Shown in pieces: positions 25,095-33,734 of a DNA stretch of 64,000 nt. The translations under genes were made by a program, and so were the position numbers. Within the stretch, counting starts at the first letter, position 1; each line of letters starts with the position of its first letter. Under the pieces are notes generated by a model, which did no database searches, was not told the DNA's origin, and worked only from the letters and a program-made list of their open reading frames with translations. This DNA is from Chitinophagales bacterium (GTDB lineage: Bacteria; Bacteroidota; Bacteroidia; Chitinophagales; Chitinophagaceae), in assembly GCA_020636495.1 (NCBI GenBank), contig JACJXQ010000008.1:1612001-1676000 (forward strand), in the 5' to 3' direction.

Positions 25095-27131
25095 ATGATG
25101 AACAGGAAGTTCATGGGGCCGGTTGCGGCTATTTTGTTACTGTCGGCGTGTAATAATGCTGATAAAAAGGAAGCTAAGGGGGATATACTGCTTGCGAATG
25201 TTGATACTACAATCAACCCGGCGGATGATTTCTTCCAGTATGCCAATGGTGGCTGGATAAAAGGGCACCCGATACCCGATGATGAAACAGGCTGGGGCAT
25301 CGCTTACCTGGTGCAAGACGAACTGTACGCACGTTTGCTGCACATAAATGAAGAAGCAGTAAAGAATAAGAACGCAACAGGTACAGACAAGCAGATAGCC
25401 GATTTCTGGCAGACAGCTATGGATACGGTTACAATAGAAAAGCAGGGTATCGCTCCGCTACAGCCTGAACTGGATAAGATAGCAGCTTTGCAAACCAAAG
25501 AAGAGGTGATGAAGCAGGCTGCGGATATGCATCGTTATGGTGTGGGTGTTTTCTTTGGAGAGGGTGTAGGGCAGGATGCCATGAACAGCGAGGTGATGTC
25601 GTACACATTATGGCAAGGCGGACTAGGGCTGCCTAACCGTGATTATTACTTCAATACAGATGAGCGCACGACCAATATACGTGACGCTTATCCGGGTTAT
25701 ATCTCAAAAGTGTTTCAACTGACGGGCGTGCCGGCTGCTGAAGCAGATGCAAAAGCTGCAGGTATAGTAGCACTGGAGACGAAGCTGGCAGAAAAGTCGC
25801 GCAAGCTGGAAGATCTGCGTGACCCTTATGCCAACTACAATAAAATGGCAGTAAGCAACCTGAAAAAAATATCGCCAACCATTGACTGGGCTGCTACGAT
25901 AAAAGAGATAGGTGCCAATAATGTAGATACCGTGATAGTCGGACAGCCGGAATTCTATACCCAGTTGGACAAAGTATTGTCTGCAACTGACATACAGGTG
26001 TTAAAGGATTATATGGCTTTTCATCTTGTAAAGGATATGGGGAGCTACCTGAGTAATGCTTTTGTCGATGCAAATTTTGACTATTACAGCAAGCTGATAT
26101 ATGGTGCCAAGGAAAACAAGCCACGCTGGAAACGTGTACTTAATGCCGAAGAAGGCGCAATGGGCGAGGCCCTGGGACAGTTGTTTGCCAAAGAATATTT
26201 TAATGATAGGGCTAAGAAGCGTTATGAAGATATAGTAGAGAATGTACGCACTGCCTATAAGGCACGTATAGACAACCTAGGTTGGATGACGGATAGCACC
26301 AAACAAAAGGCACAGGCGAAACTGGCAGCTATCACAAAGAAGGTAGGTTACCCTGATAAGTGGAAAGATTTTTCTTCGTTGAAGATAGGCCGTGAGTCGT
26401 ACGCACAGAATATGATGAGTGCCCACATGTGGTGGAATACATATGACCTGGCTAAATTGGGCAAGCCTGTTGACCGTAATGAGTGGGATATGACACCACA
26501 AACCTATAATGCTTACTACAACCCATCAAATAATGAGATAGTACTGCCGGCGGGTATATTTACCGTGCCGGGATATAGGGACGAAGAACTGGATGATGCA
26601 TTGGTGTATGGTTATGCGGCAGCATCAACCGTTGGTCATGAGATAACCCATGGTTTTGATGATGAAGGCAGGCAGTTTGATGCAAAAGGCAACTTGAAGA
26701 ACTGGTGGGCAAAAATGGATGAAGAGCAATTCACTCAGCGTGCCAACGTACTGGTAGGGCAGTTCAACCAATTTATGCCTGTAGATACCATGCATATAAA
26801 CGGTGCAGCTACACTGGGTGAGAACCTGGCAGACCTGGGTGGTATATTGATAGGGCTGGATGCTTTTAAGCAAACAGAGACCTATAAGAAAGGAGAGAAA
26901 ATAAGTGGTTTTACACCACTGCAGCGTTTTTTCCTGGGGTATGCCCTGGGTTGGATGTACGAGATACGTAAAGAGTCGTTGGCCAGCAGGATAATGACAG
27001 ATGTGCACTCACCTGCCAAGTACAGGGTGAACGGTCCGTTCCCGAACGTGCCTGAGTTTTACGAAGCATTCAATGTGCAGCCCGGTAATAAAATGTACCT
27101 GCCTGATAGTATGCGGGTGAAGCTGTGGTAG
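25095..27131 (+). CDS. M13-family zinc metallopeptidase lipoprotein (neprilysin/PepO-like)
   Basis: M13 peptidases cleave oligopeptides. I chose the ATG at 25095 (MMNRKFMGPVAAILLLSACNN), which gives a lipoprotein signal with the acylated Cys just before NNADKK; the frame opens 60 bases earlier. The 678-residue protein has an N-terminal domain beginning NPADDFFQYANGGWIK. The catalytic domain has NAYYNPSNNEIVLPAGI, the HEXXH zinc motif in VGHEITHGFDDEGRQFD, and GENLADLGG, which gives the third ligand. The C-terminal YRVNGPFPNVPEFYEAF is intact. It should face the periplasm, anchored in a membrane. Confidence 0.95.
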   Translation: MMNRKFMGPVAAILLLSACNNADKKEAKGDILLANVDTTINPADDFFQYANGGWIKGHPIPDDETGWGIAYLVQDELYARLLHINEEAVKNKNATGTDKQIADFWQTAMDTVTIEKQGIAPLQPELDKIAALQTKEEVMKQAADMHRYGVGVFFGEGVGQDAMNSEVMSYTLWQGGLGLPNRDYYFNTDERTTNIRDAYPGYISKVFQLTGVPAAEADAKAAGIVALETKLAEKSRKLEDLRDPYANYNKMAVSNLKKISPTIDWAATIKEIGANNVDTVIVGQPEFYTQLDKVLSATDIQVLKDYMAFHLVKDMGSYLSNAFVDANFDYYSKLIYGAKENKPRWKRVLNAEEGAMGEALGQLFAKEYFNDRAKKRYEDIVENVRTAYKARIDNLGWMTDSTKQKAQAKLAAITKKVGYPDKWKDFSSLKIGRESYAQNMMSAHMWWNTYDLAKLGKPVDRNEWDMTPQTYNAYYNPSNNEIVLPAGIFTVPGYRDEELDDALVYGYAAASTVGHEITHGFDDEGRQFDAKGNLKNWWAKMDEEQFTQRANVLVGQFNQFMPVDTMHINGAATLGENLADLGGILIGLDAFKQTETYKKGEKISGFTPLQRFFLGYALGWMYEIRKESLASRIMTDVHSPAKYRVNGPFPNVPEFYEAFNVQPGNKMYLPDSMRVKLW

Positions 27132-27149
27132 ATATTATTCCTAAAAGCA

Positions 27150-27184
27150 AAGCGGCCTGAACATACAGTTCAGGCCGCTTTTTT
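27150..27184. terminator. Strong bidirectional terminator
   Basis: A perfect 13-bp stem, AAGCGGCCTGAAC (27150-27162) and GTTCAGGCCGCTT (27168-27180), encloses a 5-base loop and is followed by TTTT. It separates the convergent M13 peptidase and beta-helix genes and has A-rich sequence on the left side, so it can work in both directions. Confidence 0.9.
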
Positions 27185-27196
27185 ATATCCTGTAAT

Positions 27197-28525
27197 TTAT
27201 TGATGGCTTATTTTTCCTGTTGCTATACTGTTGTCATTTAGTGTTACTTTGTAAATGTACACACCGGAAGGATAATTAGTAGCAGGGATGCTCACATTAT
27301 TTGTGTTTTTGAAGGCTGAGAAATAGATCTCTTTTCCTGTTATGTCAAATAATTGAATAGTTCTGATATTATCTCCTTGTGCAGCCTTGATATTGATGAC
27401 GTTTGAGCAGGGATTAGGCGAAACTGATATTGAATTTGTTTCTGCCATATCAGGGATACCGGTAGGAATATATGTTTTGCATGAGGTATAAGCCTGTTGC
27501 AGTACCGGCATGAAGCTGATCTTGCCTATTTTGAAGTCATCTTCATAGTCAAAGATAGTACCTTCTATGGTTGTTGAGTCAGGAGTGCCCCACCAGTTAG
27601 TGCCTATAGCATAACTACCGGCTGAATTATACCTGAAGTTCTCGCCGTTATTATAAATACAGTTATTCTCAAAGGTTGCTTGCTGAGAAGAAGATGCATA
27701 ATATATTCCTGTGGTGTTATCATAGATACTATTGCCGGAAAGCATAGCATCAGAATTTCGGACTCTTATACCAATATCCTGGTTGTGTGTGATAATATTG
27801 CCAGAGATAGGGTTGTCTGTATCCAGCCACCCACCAACAAGGTCAATTCCGAATTGTGTCGTATTGAAAATAATGTTATTCTGAAAAACAGGGGTGTTGA
27901 CATAGTAACACCAGATGCCGTAAGGACCATTGGAAATAACATTGTTGGTAATAATAACATTGTTCACATACTGTGTTTTGAACCAACCATTTACAACTAC
28001 ATTTTTATCAGCAAAAAATGTTTTCGAGGGGCCCATGTTTATCTCGGTGTTTGTGATATTACAATTGGTAATACAAACAGTGCTGGCAGGCGTTTGCGAA
28101 CCAAATAGTGAATTGGCATTCATGAATGAACAGTTGTCGAAAGCAAGGTTTACTCCACCTGCCCTGAGATTGATATGCTCAAATGAGCAATATTGAGCCT
28201 TCAGGGTATCCGGTAGATTACCAGTCATAAAGGACAGTTTTTTATCATTCCCATCTTGTGACCTGAACCGGATAATATCATTTGACGTGCCAATAAGGTG
28301 TATGGCTCCATAAATATCAAGGTTGCCGGCAAGAATGAGTTCTGTTCCCGGATCAATAGTAACAGTGACATTCGGAGCAATCTCAACTCCGGCGTCTATC
28401 ATATAAGGGCTCCCTGATTTTGTCCATGTAACATTATTACGTACTTGTCCTGAGATATTTGTCGCTGCATTTAAGGTAAGTGTGTACAGTAAAAAAAGTA
28501 CGAAGAGTGGTATTGATTTTCGCAT
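27197..28525 (-). CDS. Secreted parallel beta-helix protein with T9SS type A sorting domain
   Basis: The 442-residue protein has a signal peptide (KSIPLFVLFLLYTLTLNAATN), then repeating NN/NC-rich coils such as NVIITNNVISNGPYGIWCY and SGNSIYDNTTGIYYASS that are typical of a right-handed parallel beta-helix (PbH1 repeats). Its last 75 residues form a T9SS type A domain: SVSPNPCSNVINI, IQLFDITGKEIY, then YPSGVYIYKVTLND. It should be exported across the outer membrane and anchored or released. No catalytic residues for a polysaccharide lyase can be assigned, so binding or enzymatic function stays open. Confidence 0.9.
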   Translation of the reverse strand: MRKSIPLFVLFLLYTLTLNAATNISGQVRNNVTWTKSGSPYMIDAGVEIAPNVTVTIDPGTELILAGNLDIYGAIHLIGTSNDIIRFRSQDGNDKKLSFMTGNLPDTLKAQYCSFEHINLRAGGVNLAFDNCSFMNANSLFGSQTPASTVCITNCNITNTEINMGPSKTFFADKNVVVNGWFKTQYVNNVIITNNVISNGPYGIWCYYVNTPVFQNNIIFNTTQFGIDLVGGWLDTDNPISGNIITHNQDIGIRVRNSDAMLSGNSIYDNTTGIYYASSSQQATFENNCIYNNGENFRYNSAGSYAIGTNWWGTPDSTTIEGTIFDYEDDFKIGKISFMPVLQQAYTSCKTYIPTGIPDMAETNSISVSPNPCSNVINIKAAQGDNIRTIQLFDITGKEIYFSAFKNTNNVSIPATNYPSGVYIYKVTLNDNSIATGKISHQ

Positions 28526-28613
28526 ATTCAGAGTTTTGGTTAGATGATCTCGTAGATGAAATTACTTAATAATAACATGCATTGTGTCATATTATTGTAT
28601 AGGTAATAATATT

Positions 28614-29276
28614 TTAATAAGAATTTGAAAGGTGGCGGTAAAGAGCCATACAGATATATAGTAGCAGGAACAAAGTGCTGATGGCAATAACAACTAACGC
28701 CTTTTTCCTGCTGTCGTAACTATATACGTAAACATTTTCGCCATTGGGCAATGTTTTTTTATGTGTATATATCACAAGGCCTAAAATAATACCCGGTACG
28801 CCCGCCAATGCAAATAGGTATCGGAACCTGATCAGGGACGGGGTACTTGTATCGGGTTTCGAGAGCTCTTCCAGCCTTTGTTCTTTTAATTGCTCCAGTT
28901 GGCCAGGTGTTACATCGTTGTAACGGGTTAGCAACAGATGTTTGGCTATGTAATAGTCAAATTTATTCCATTTATCAGGTTCACTCACAATGCCGGTGAG
29001 TTCGTCCTTATTGTATGCGAATATGTGGTAATCTTCAGTAAGCAAGGGGATCTGTTCGACAGCCGTTTGCTCAATAAGCCTGTCAGCTTTTGAAAAGTCT
29101 TCTTTCCTGAGTTTTAGTTCCAACTGTTGTGTGCCGGTATTGAACTCAAAAAATTTTGAGCCCATGTTATTGGCATTATCAAATTCAAACGGAACATTGT
29201 TCTCCTGCAACACTTGTACAATGTCTTGTGCTGCAGTTGCTGTGATAAAGGTTTGATATGTGAGGAATTGGTCCAT
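28614..29276 (-). CDS. Membrane protein with DUF2007-like N-terminus
   Basis: The 220-residue protein begins with a soluble alpha/beta segment (TYQTFITATAAQDIVQVLQENNVPFEF, then LKLRKEDFSKADRLIEQ) like the small DUF2007 fold. A helical middle follows, then two membrane segments at about 150-170 and 190-212. Between the two spans is a polar loop (KTLPNGENVYVYSYDSRKK). It starts three bases after the mltG stop and is thus its operon partner. Function is unknown, and the DUF2007 relation is from sequence pattern only. Confidence 0.75.
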   Translation of the reverse strand: MDQFLTYQTFITATAAQDIVQVLQENNVPFEFDNANNMGSKFFEFNTGTQQLELKLRKEDFSKADRLIEQTAVEQIPLLTEDYHIFAYNKDELTGIVSEPDKWNKFDYYIAKHLLLTRYNDVTPGQLEQLKEQRLEELSKPDTSTPSLIRFRYLFALAGVPGIILGLVIYTHKKTLPNGENVYVYSYDSRKKALVVIAISTLFLLLYICMALYRHLSNSY

Positions 29277-29279
29277 GGT

Positions 29280-30320
29280 TTATTTTATACCATTCTCATT
29301 CAGTGCCTTCTGGTATTCACGGGCATTTTTCATGTGCTCTTTGTAGTTGCTGGCAAAGTTGTGATAACCGCTGAAGTCTTCTTTTGCACAGAAATAAATG
29401 TAATCTGTCTCTTTAGCATTCAGTACAGCTTCGATGCTGGATTTTGAAGGGGTTGTGATAGGCCCCGGAGGCAGCCCGGCATACAGGTACGTATTGTATG
29501 GGGAGTCGAACTCAAGGTGGATATTCAATATTCTTTTCAGAGCGAAGTCGTTAACGGCAAATTTTACGGTAGGGTCGGCCTGGAGTTTCATGCCAAACTT
29601 AAGCCTGTTGAGGTAAACCGATGCTACTGTGGCACGTTCATCAGCCCTGTTAGTTTCCTCTTCTACAATAGAGGCCAATACCATTACTTGTAATGGCGTG
29701 AGCGATCTGGCAAATGCCTGTTGCTTACGATCCTCGGTCCAGAAACGGTTGTAATAGTCAACTAATCTTGCATATACCTTTTCAGCTCCAGTATTCCAGT
29801 AAAACTCATAGGTGTCGGGTATGATGGCTGCCAGCGCAGTGGTTGTATCAAAACCATAGGTTTTCAGTAGTTCATTGTCGCTCAGTATTGCTGCGATTGC
29901 GGCAGAATCCGGTTCAAGTCTTGCAGATACAAACTGAATAAAGTCGGCTTTGGTGCGCAGCTTATTAATGACCAGTTTTACGGGTTCCTGTTTCCCTGAT
30001 CTCAGTTTCCTGATCAGCTCATAGTTACTGATGCCTTTTGGTACCTTATACTTGCCTGGTTTTATACTTGCGGGGTAATTTGCCCTGTGTGCCAATATAT
30101 CAAAACTGGCAGGGTCGTCGATATACCCACCGTTTATCAATTCGTCGTATACCAGCAGGTAAGACGCTCCCGTGGGTATGTACAGGTATTCTCCCTGGTG
30201 CAGGTCGCCTGTATTGGGTCCAAATACTTTATAGTAAACAAAACCTCCTGCTCCTGCTATTAATAAGAGAGAGAGTAAAAGCCATAAACCTGTATATCTT
30301 TTCTTTTTTGTTTTATTCAT
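29280..30320 (-). CDS. mltG: Endolytic murein transglycosylase
   Basis: MltG cuts nascent peptidoglycan strands at the inner membrane. The 346-residue protein has an N-terminal membrane anchor (about 9-29), a LysM-like part with IPTGASYLLVYDELI, and the YceG catalytic domain. That domain has TPLQVMVLASIVEEETN with its catalytic Glu, VYLNRLKFGMKLQADPTV, and YNTYLYAGLPPGPI. It is separated from secG by a hairpin terminator and followed by a membrane protein gene three bases away. Confidence 0.95.
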   Translation of the reverse strand: MNKTKKKRYTGLWLLLSLLLIAGAGGFVYYKVFGPNTGDLHQGEYLYIPTGASYLLVYDELINGGYIDDPASFDILAHRANYPASIKPGKYKVPKGISNYELIRKLRSGKQEPVKLVINKLRTKADFIQFVSARLEPDSAAIAAILSDNELLKTYGFDTTTALAAIIPDTYEFYWNTGAEKVYARLVDYYNRFWTEDRKQQAFARSLTPLQVMVLASIVEEETNRADERATVASVYLNRLKFGMKLQADPTVKFAVNDFALKRILNIHLEFDSPYNTYLYAGLPPGPITTPSKSSIEAVLNAKETDYIYFCAKEDFSGYHNFASNYKEHMKNAREYQKALNENGIK

Positions 30321-30335
30321 TCCTGTAAAAATAGA

Positions 30336-30366
30336 AATACCCGCTGAGCATTTCTGAGCGGGTATT
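30336..30366 (-). terminator. Terminator after secG
   Basis: ATACCCGCT (30337-30345) pairs with AGCGGGTAT (30357-30365), extended by one A-T pair. On the minus strand it is followed by TTCTATTTTT. It lies between secG and mltG and ends the miaB-to-secG operon. Confidence 0.75.
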
Positions 30367-30400
30367 AATTATTTGCGTATTAAAATTTTCTAATGTTACC

Positions 30401-30712
30401 TTATTGTGCAGGTGCTTCAGGAGCTTGTTGCTGCTGAGCAGGTGCGCTGGTTTGAGCAGGCTGGTTGTTTTGTTTTGCCTCTTTAGGCTTGGCAAAAAAC
30501 ATTACAGATATGATAGAAAGACCTGCAATGATCCCCATTGTAGTCCAGGTGCCTTTTTCCATAATATCGCCTGATTGTTTTACCCCCATAATTTGTGTAC
30601 TGGCACTACCGAAAGTACCTGTAAGTCCACCTCCTTTAGGGTTTTGAACCAGTATGAAGAAAGCCAGTACTACACAAGCCAGTAATATCACAATTGCTAT
30701 CAGAGTTATCAT
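30401..30712 (-). CDS. secG: Preprotein translocase subunit SecG
   Basis: SecG is an accessory subunit of the SecYEG channel. The 103-residue protein has two membrane spans (about 3-22 and 50-70) and the conserved loop LVQNPKGGGLTGTFG. It ends in a Gln/Ala/Pro-rich tail (KQNNQPAQTSAPAQQQQAP), longer than in proteobacterial SecG but frequent in Bacteroidota. It is the last gene of the miaB-rpoN activator-lptE operon, four bases after the preceding stop. Confidence 0.93.
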   Translation of the reverse strand: MITLIAIVILLACVVLAFFILVQNPKGGGLTGTFGSASTQIMGVKQSGDIMEKGTWTTMGIIAGLSIISVMFFAKPKEAKQNNQPAQTSAPAQQQQAPEAPAQ

Positions 30713-30716
30713 AAGT

Positions 30717-31868
30717 TTATTTTTCTTTTAATATTTCTTCAATCTTGCGCGCAAAATACGCCTTTTTTTGTGGTTTCTGCAAACTTAATTTCTTATACAT
30801 ATCTATGGCACGGTCGTATCGGCCCTGCTTTACCAGTACCTCAGCCAACGATTCGCTGGCAAGGTTCTCTTCTTTCGTTATAGAGTTTACCGCCATCTCA
30901 AATACGTTCTCCGGTATCTCTTCATTTTCTTCTTCCAGCGCAGCAGCCAGTTTTTCTTTTTGCCACATGGTTTTTAGTTCGCGCTGATCCTGCTCCTCTT
31001 CCTGCGCCTGTTGTTTTTTCTTTTTATAGAACATCAGCCATTCTGAGAAACTCATGACCACCATAAGCGACTTGTCCGGCTCGGGTATATTGAGCGTATG
31101 GTCCTGTTTACCTATGTCTGCAGGTATATCATTTGACACATGCATGCCCTGGTGCAGGAAATAGTCTTCAGTATAGATCGGGGGAATTAAATTCTCGTTA
31201 TCGTTGTCCATGTTTGACTTGTCAAACAGTTGTTCCACTTTTTCACTAACTGGTGAGGTAGTTGTATCATCAATATGAACCGGCTCTTCCTCCTGCATGC
31301 TGATATTGGAGGCAATTTCCTCTTCTGCGAGCTGTTCCTCTACTGGAGGAGGTGGTGGCGCTTCGTTTCTTTTGCCCCTGATAAATCCTGTATTTCCGGG
31401 ATTGAACCCTTCTGCTGGAATCTCTTTTTCTATAGCCGGAGATTCTTCTTTTACATCCGAAGTTTCTTCTTCTGTTCTTACCCCGTTTTCAGTGGAGTAC
31501 TCTTCAACAATAGTTTCTACTTCAATACGCTCTTCCTGTAGCTCATCTGCTACTTCCTGCGGCACTGTCCTTTTTCTTCTGGCATCCTGTTCTACCGGTA
31601 CGACAAACTCAACATCTTCGCCGTTTACTGCGTCTTGCAGGTATTGGCTGTATTGGAGCCAGTTGCCTGTATAGAGCTGCATACGCGACATCATATCCGG
31701 CGTAAACGGTTCCAGCTTGTGTTGCTGAGCAGCCTGCATATAACGTGCCGGAACAAAATACGGGTATGTTTCTACAAGCTCTCTTATACTGTCCGCATCC
31801 GCATCATTAATATTCTGCGGTTCGTTCAGCATCTGGGATATATATGATATTGATGATGATGTGATCAT
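30717..31868 (-). CDS. Conserved Bacteroidota protein with acidic centre and C-terminal TPR-like helices
   Basis: The 383-residue protein has an N-terminal helical domain (ISYISQMLNEPQNINDADADSI, then YFVPARYMQAAQQHKL). A long Glu-rich, low-complexity middle (about 100-230) is followed by a segment SLMVVMSFSEWLMFYKKKKQQAQEE. The last 60 residues resemble a tetratricopeptide pair (LAEVLVKQGRYDRAIDMYKKL). No signal peptide is seen. Its fixed place between lptE and secG hints at an envelope or secretion role, but none is established. Confidence 0.85.
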   Translation of the reverse strand: MITSSSISYISQMLNEPQNINDADADSIRELVETYPYFVPARYMQAAQQHKLEPFTPDMMSRMQLYTGNWLQYSQYLQDAVNGEDVEFVVPVEQDARRKRTVPQEVADELQEERIEVETIVEEYSTENGVRTEEETSDVKEESPAIEKEIPAEGFNPGNTGFIRGKRNEAPPPPPVEEQLAEEEIASNISMQEEEPVHIDDTTTSPVSEKVEQLFDKSNMDNDNENLIPPIYTEDYFLHQGMHVSNDIPADIGKQDHTLNIPEPDKSLMVVMSFSEWLMFYKKKKQQAQEEEQDQRELKTMWQKEKLAAALEEENEEIPENVFEMAVNSITKEENLASESLAEVLVKQGRYDRAIDMYKKLSLQKPQKKAYFARKIEEILKEK

Positions 31869-31888
31869 ATTTGTTTATTCGAAATTGC

Positions 31889-32392
31889 TTACCAATTTAC
31901 GAAAGCTTTATTAAAAATGTCATTGGCCAGTTGCTCGCCTATTTCAGTTATCAAGCGCGATTCTTCGCTCTGCAATGTTTTGTTAGCAGCAAAATCAGCA
32001 AACCTGGTAAAGGTCTCGGTAAAGTTAGCCTTTTCATTCAACCTGTTCTCAAATTTTATCTGCACCGCTATAGTAAGCCTGTTCTGGCTGGCCGTCTGCG
32101 TATTCTCTACGCCGGTAACGCTTACATTATACTGGGTGATCGTGCCGGATATCTCATAGTCTGCGTCGTCGGAGCTGACAGGTGAAAGGCCTGTTTGCGA
32201 TAAAATACGGCTACGTATTTTCGTGGTAAGCGAGGGACTGAGTGTAGGCACTACATTCCTTGCCTTATTGTCAAGCGTGATGATCTTGATTGTCTTACCT
32301 TCAATACTGGCACCGGTAAAGCTGTATACCCCGCAACCCGCAGTTGCGAAAAGTATGAATGGTAGTAATAATGATAATAACCTATAAGCCAT
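31889..32392 (-). CDS. lptE: LPS assembly lipoprotein LptE-like
   Basis: LptE plugs the LptD barrel that places LPS in the outer leaflet. I chose ATG 32392 (MAYRLLSLLLPFILFATAGCGVY), because it yields a lipoprotein signal with Cys at about position 20; the frame opens further upstream at 32482 but would overlap the preceding gene. The remaining 167-residue protein has the family pattern SFTGASIEGKTIKIITLDN, RSRILSQTGLSPVS and LTIAVQIKFEN. It belongs to the operon miaB - sigma-54 activator - lptE - TPR-like - secG. Confidence 0.88.
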   Translation of the reverse strand: MAYRLLSLLLPFILFATAGCGVYSFTGASIEGKTIKIITLDNKARNVVPTLSPSLTTKIRSRILSQTGLSPVSSDDADYEISGTITQYNVSVTGVENTQTASQNRLTIAVQIKFENRLNEKANFTETFTRFADFAANKTLQSEESRLITEIGEQLANDIFNKAFVNW

Positions 32393-32408
32393 AGTACGCC
32401 GGGCAAAT

Positions 32409-33668
32409 TTACTCTTTGATATCGTATTCTTTGATCTTTCGGTATAATGTTCTTTCTGATATACCCAATTCGCTGGCGGCATCGCGTCTGCGGCCTTTGT
32501 GTTTTTTCAGTGATTTGATAATGAACTCCTTTTCCCGGTCTGCCAGCAGTAAAGACTCTTCAACATCTTCATGGTGTGACATGCTTTCTGCATGATGCAC
32601 AACCAGCGGTCCTGATGTATTTGCGTTATATGACTGAACTACCGGTTGATCCTGCGGACTGTAAGTAGGCAAAAGGTTGTCGGCATTGGCAGGGGGGGTA
32701 TAACCGCCCGTACGATTGCCGGTCATGTCGTATAACATTTGTTTCATTTCGGCCAGGTCTTTTTTCAGGTCGAAGAACAGCTTGTATAGTATTTCACGTT
32801 CTGTACTGCTATCATATTGTTTACTGCCCGACGGGCTGGGGATAGGTGTACTTGGAGGCTGGAACAGGGCTACGCTTCGGGTGTTCTGTCCGTTGGGCAG
32901 GAAGCGGTGTAGTGCTTCGCCTGTTATTTCACGTTCCGTACTTAATACAGAGAGTTGTTCTGCTATGTTTTTCAGCTCGCGGACATTGCCGGGCCAGGAA
33001 TAATTAACCAGCATTTGTTGAGCTTCAGGAGAAAGCTGGACTGATTGTGTACGGTAGCGCTCAGCAAAGTCTGAAGCGAACTTGCGAAACAACAGCGGAA
33101 TGTCTTCCGGCCTGTCGCGCAGGGAAGGCACACGGATGGGCACAGTGCTGAGGCGGTAATATAGGTCTTCGCGGAACTTGCCGGTTTGCGTGTATTCCAG
33201 CAGGTCTTTATTGGTGGCGGCTATCACACGAACGTCAGTTTTTTGCACTTTAGAAGAACCTACGCGTATAAATTCACCTGATTCCAGTACACGCAGCAAA
33301 CGCGCCTGTGTACCGATAGGCAGTTCTCCTATCTCATCCAGGAAAATAGTACCGCCATTTACCGTCTCAAAATATCCTTTACGGCTGTCTACCGCTCCTG
33401 TAAATGACCCTTTCTCATGGCCAAACAGTTCACTGTCTATTGTGCCTTCAGGTATGGCGCCACAGTTAACGGCAATAAATGGATTGTGTTTGCGCGGTGA
33501 TAATGCATGGATGATGTTGGAAAATGCTTCTTTACCTACACCGCTTTCACCTACTATGAGTACGGACAGGTCGGTATTGGCTACCTGTGCCGCAGTGCTC
33601 AACGCATGGTTAAGTGCGGCAGAATTACCGATGATGCCAAACCTGTTCTTAATGCTTTGTATTTCCAT
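32409..33668 (-). CDS. Sigma-54-dependent transcriptional activator lacking a sensor domain
   Basis: The 419-residue protein starts directly with the AAA+ central domain: Walker A GESGVGKEAFSN (about 40-51), the sigma-54 contact GSFTGA, Walker B GGTIFLDEIGEL, then the R-finger region FREDLYYRLSTVPI. A flexible Pro/Ser/His-rich stretch of over 100 residues precedes a C-terminal Fis-type helix-turn-helix (RRDAASELGISERTLYRKI). No receiver, GAF or PAS domain is present, so activity is presumably set by abundance or by a partner protein. It sits between miaB and lptE. Confidence 0.95.
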   Translation of the reverse strand: MEIQSIKNRFGIIGNSAALNHALSTAAQVANTDLSVLIVGESGVGKEAFSNIIHALSPRKHNPFIAVNCGAIPEGTIDSELFGHEKGSFTGAVDSRKGYFETVNGGTIFLDEIGELPIGTQARLLRVLESGEFIRVGSSKVQKTDVRVIAATNKDLLEYTQTGKFREDLYYRLSTVPIRVPSLRDRPEDIPLLFRKFASDFAERYRTQSVQLSPEAQQMLVNYSWPGNVRELKNIAEQLSVLSTEREITGEALHRFLPNGQNTRSVALFQPPSTPIPSPSGSKQYDSSTEREILYKLFFDLKKDLAEMKQMLYDMTGNRTGGYTPPANADNLLPTYSPQDQPVVQSYNANTSGPLVVHHAESMSHHEDVEESLLLADREKEFIIKSLKKHKGRRRDAASELGISERTLYRKIKEYDIKE

Positions 33669-33734
33669 ATACCCTAACCCTTAAATGGGCTAATTAATAT
33701 TAAAATAAACCTACTTCCATTCCGGAGGCAGTTG

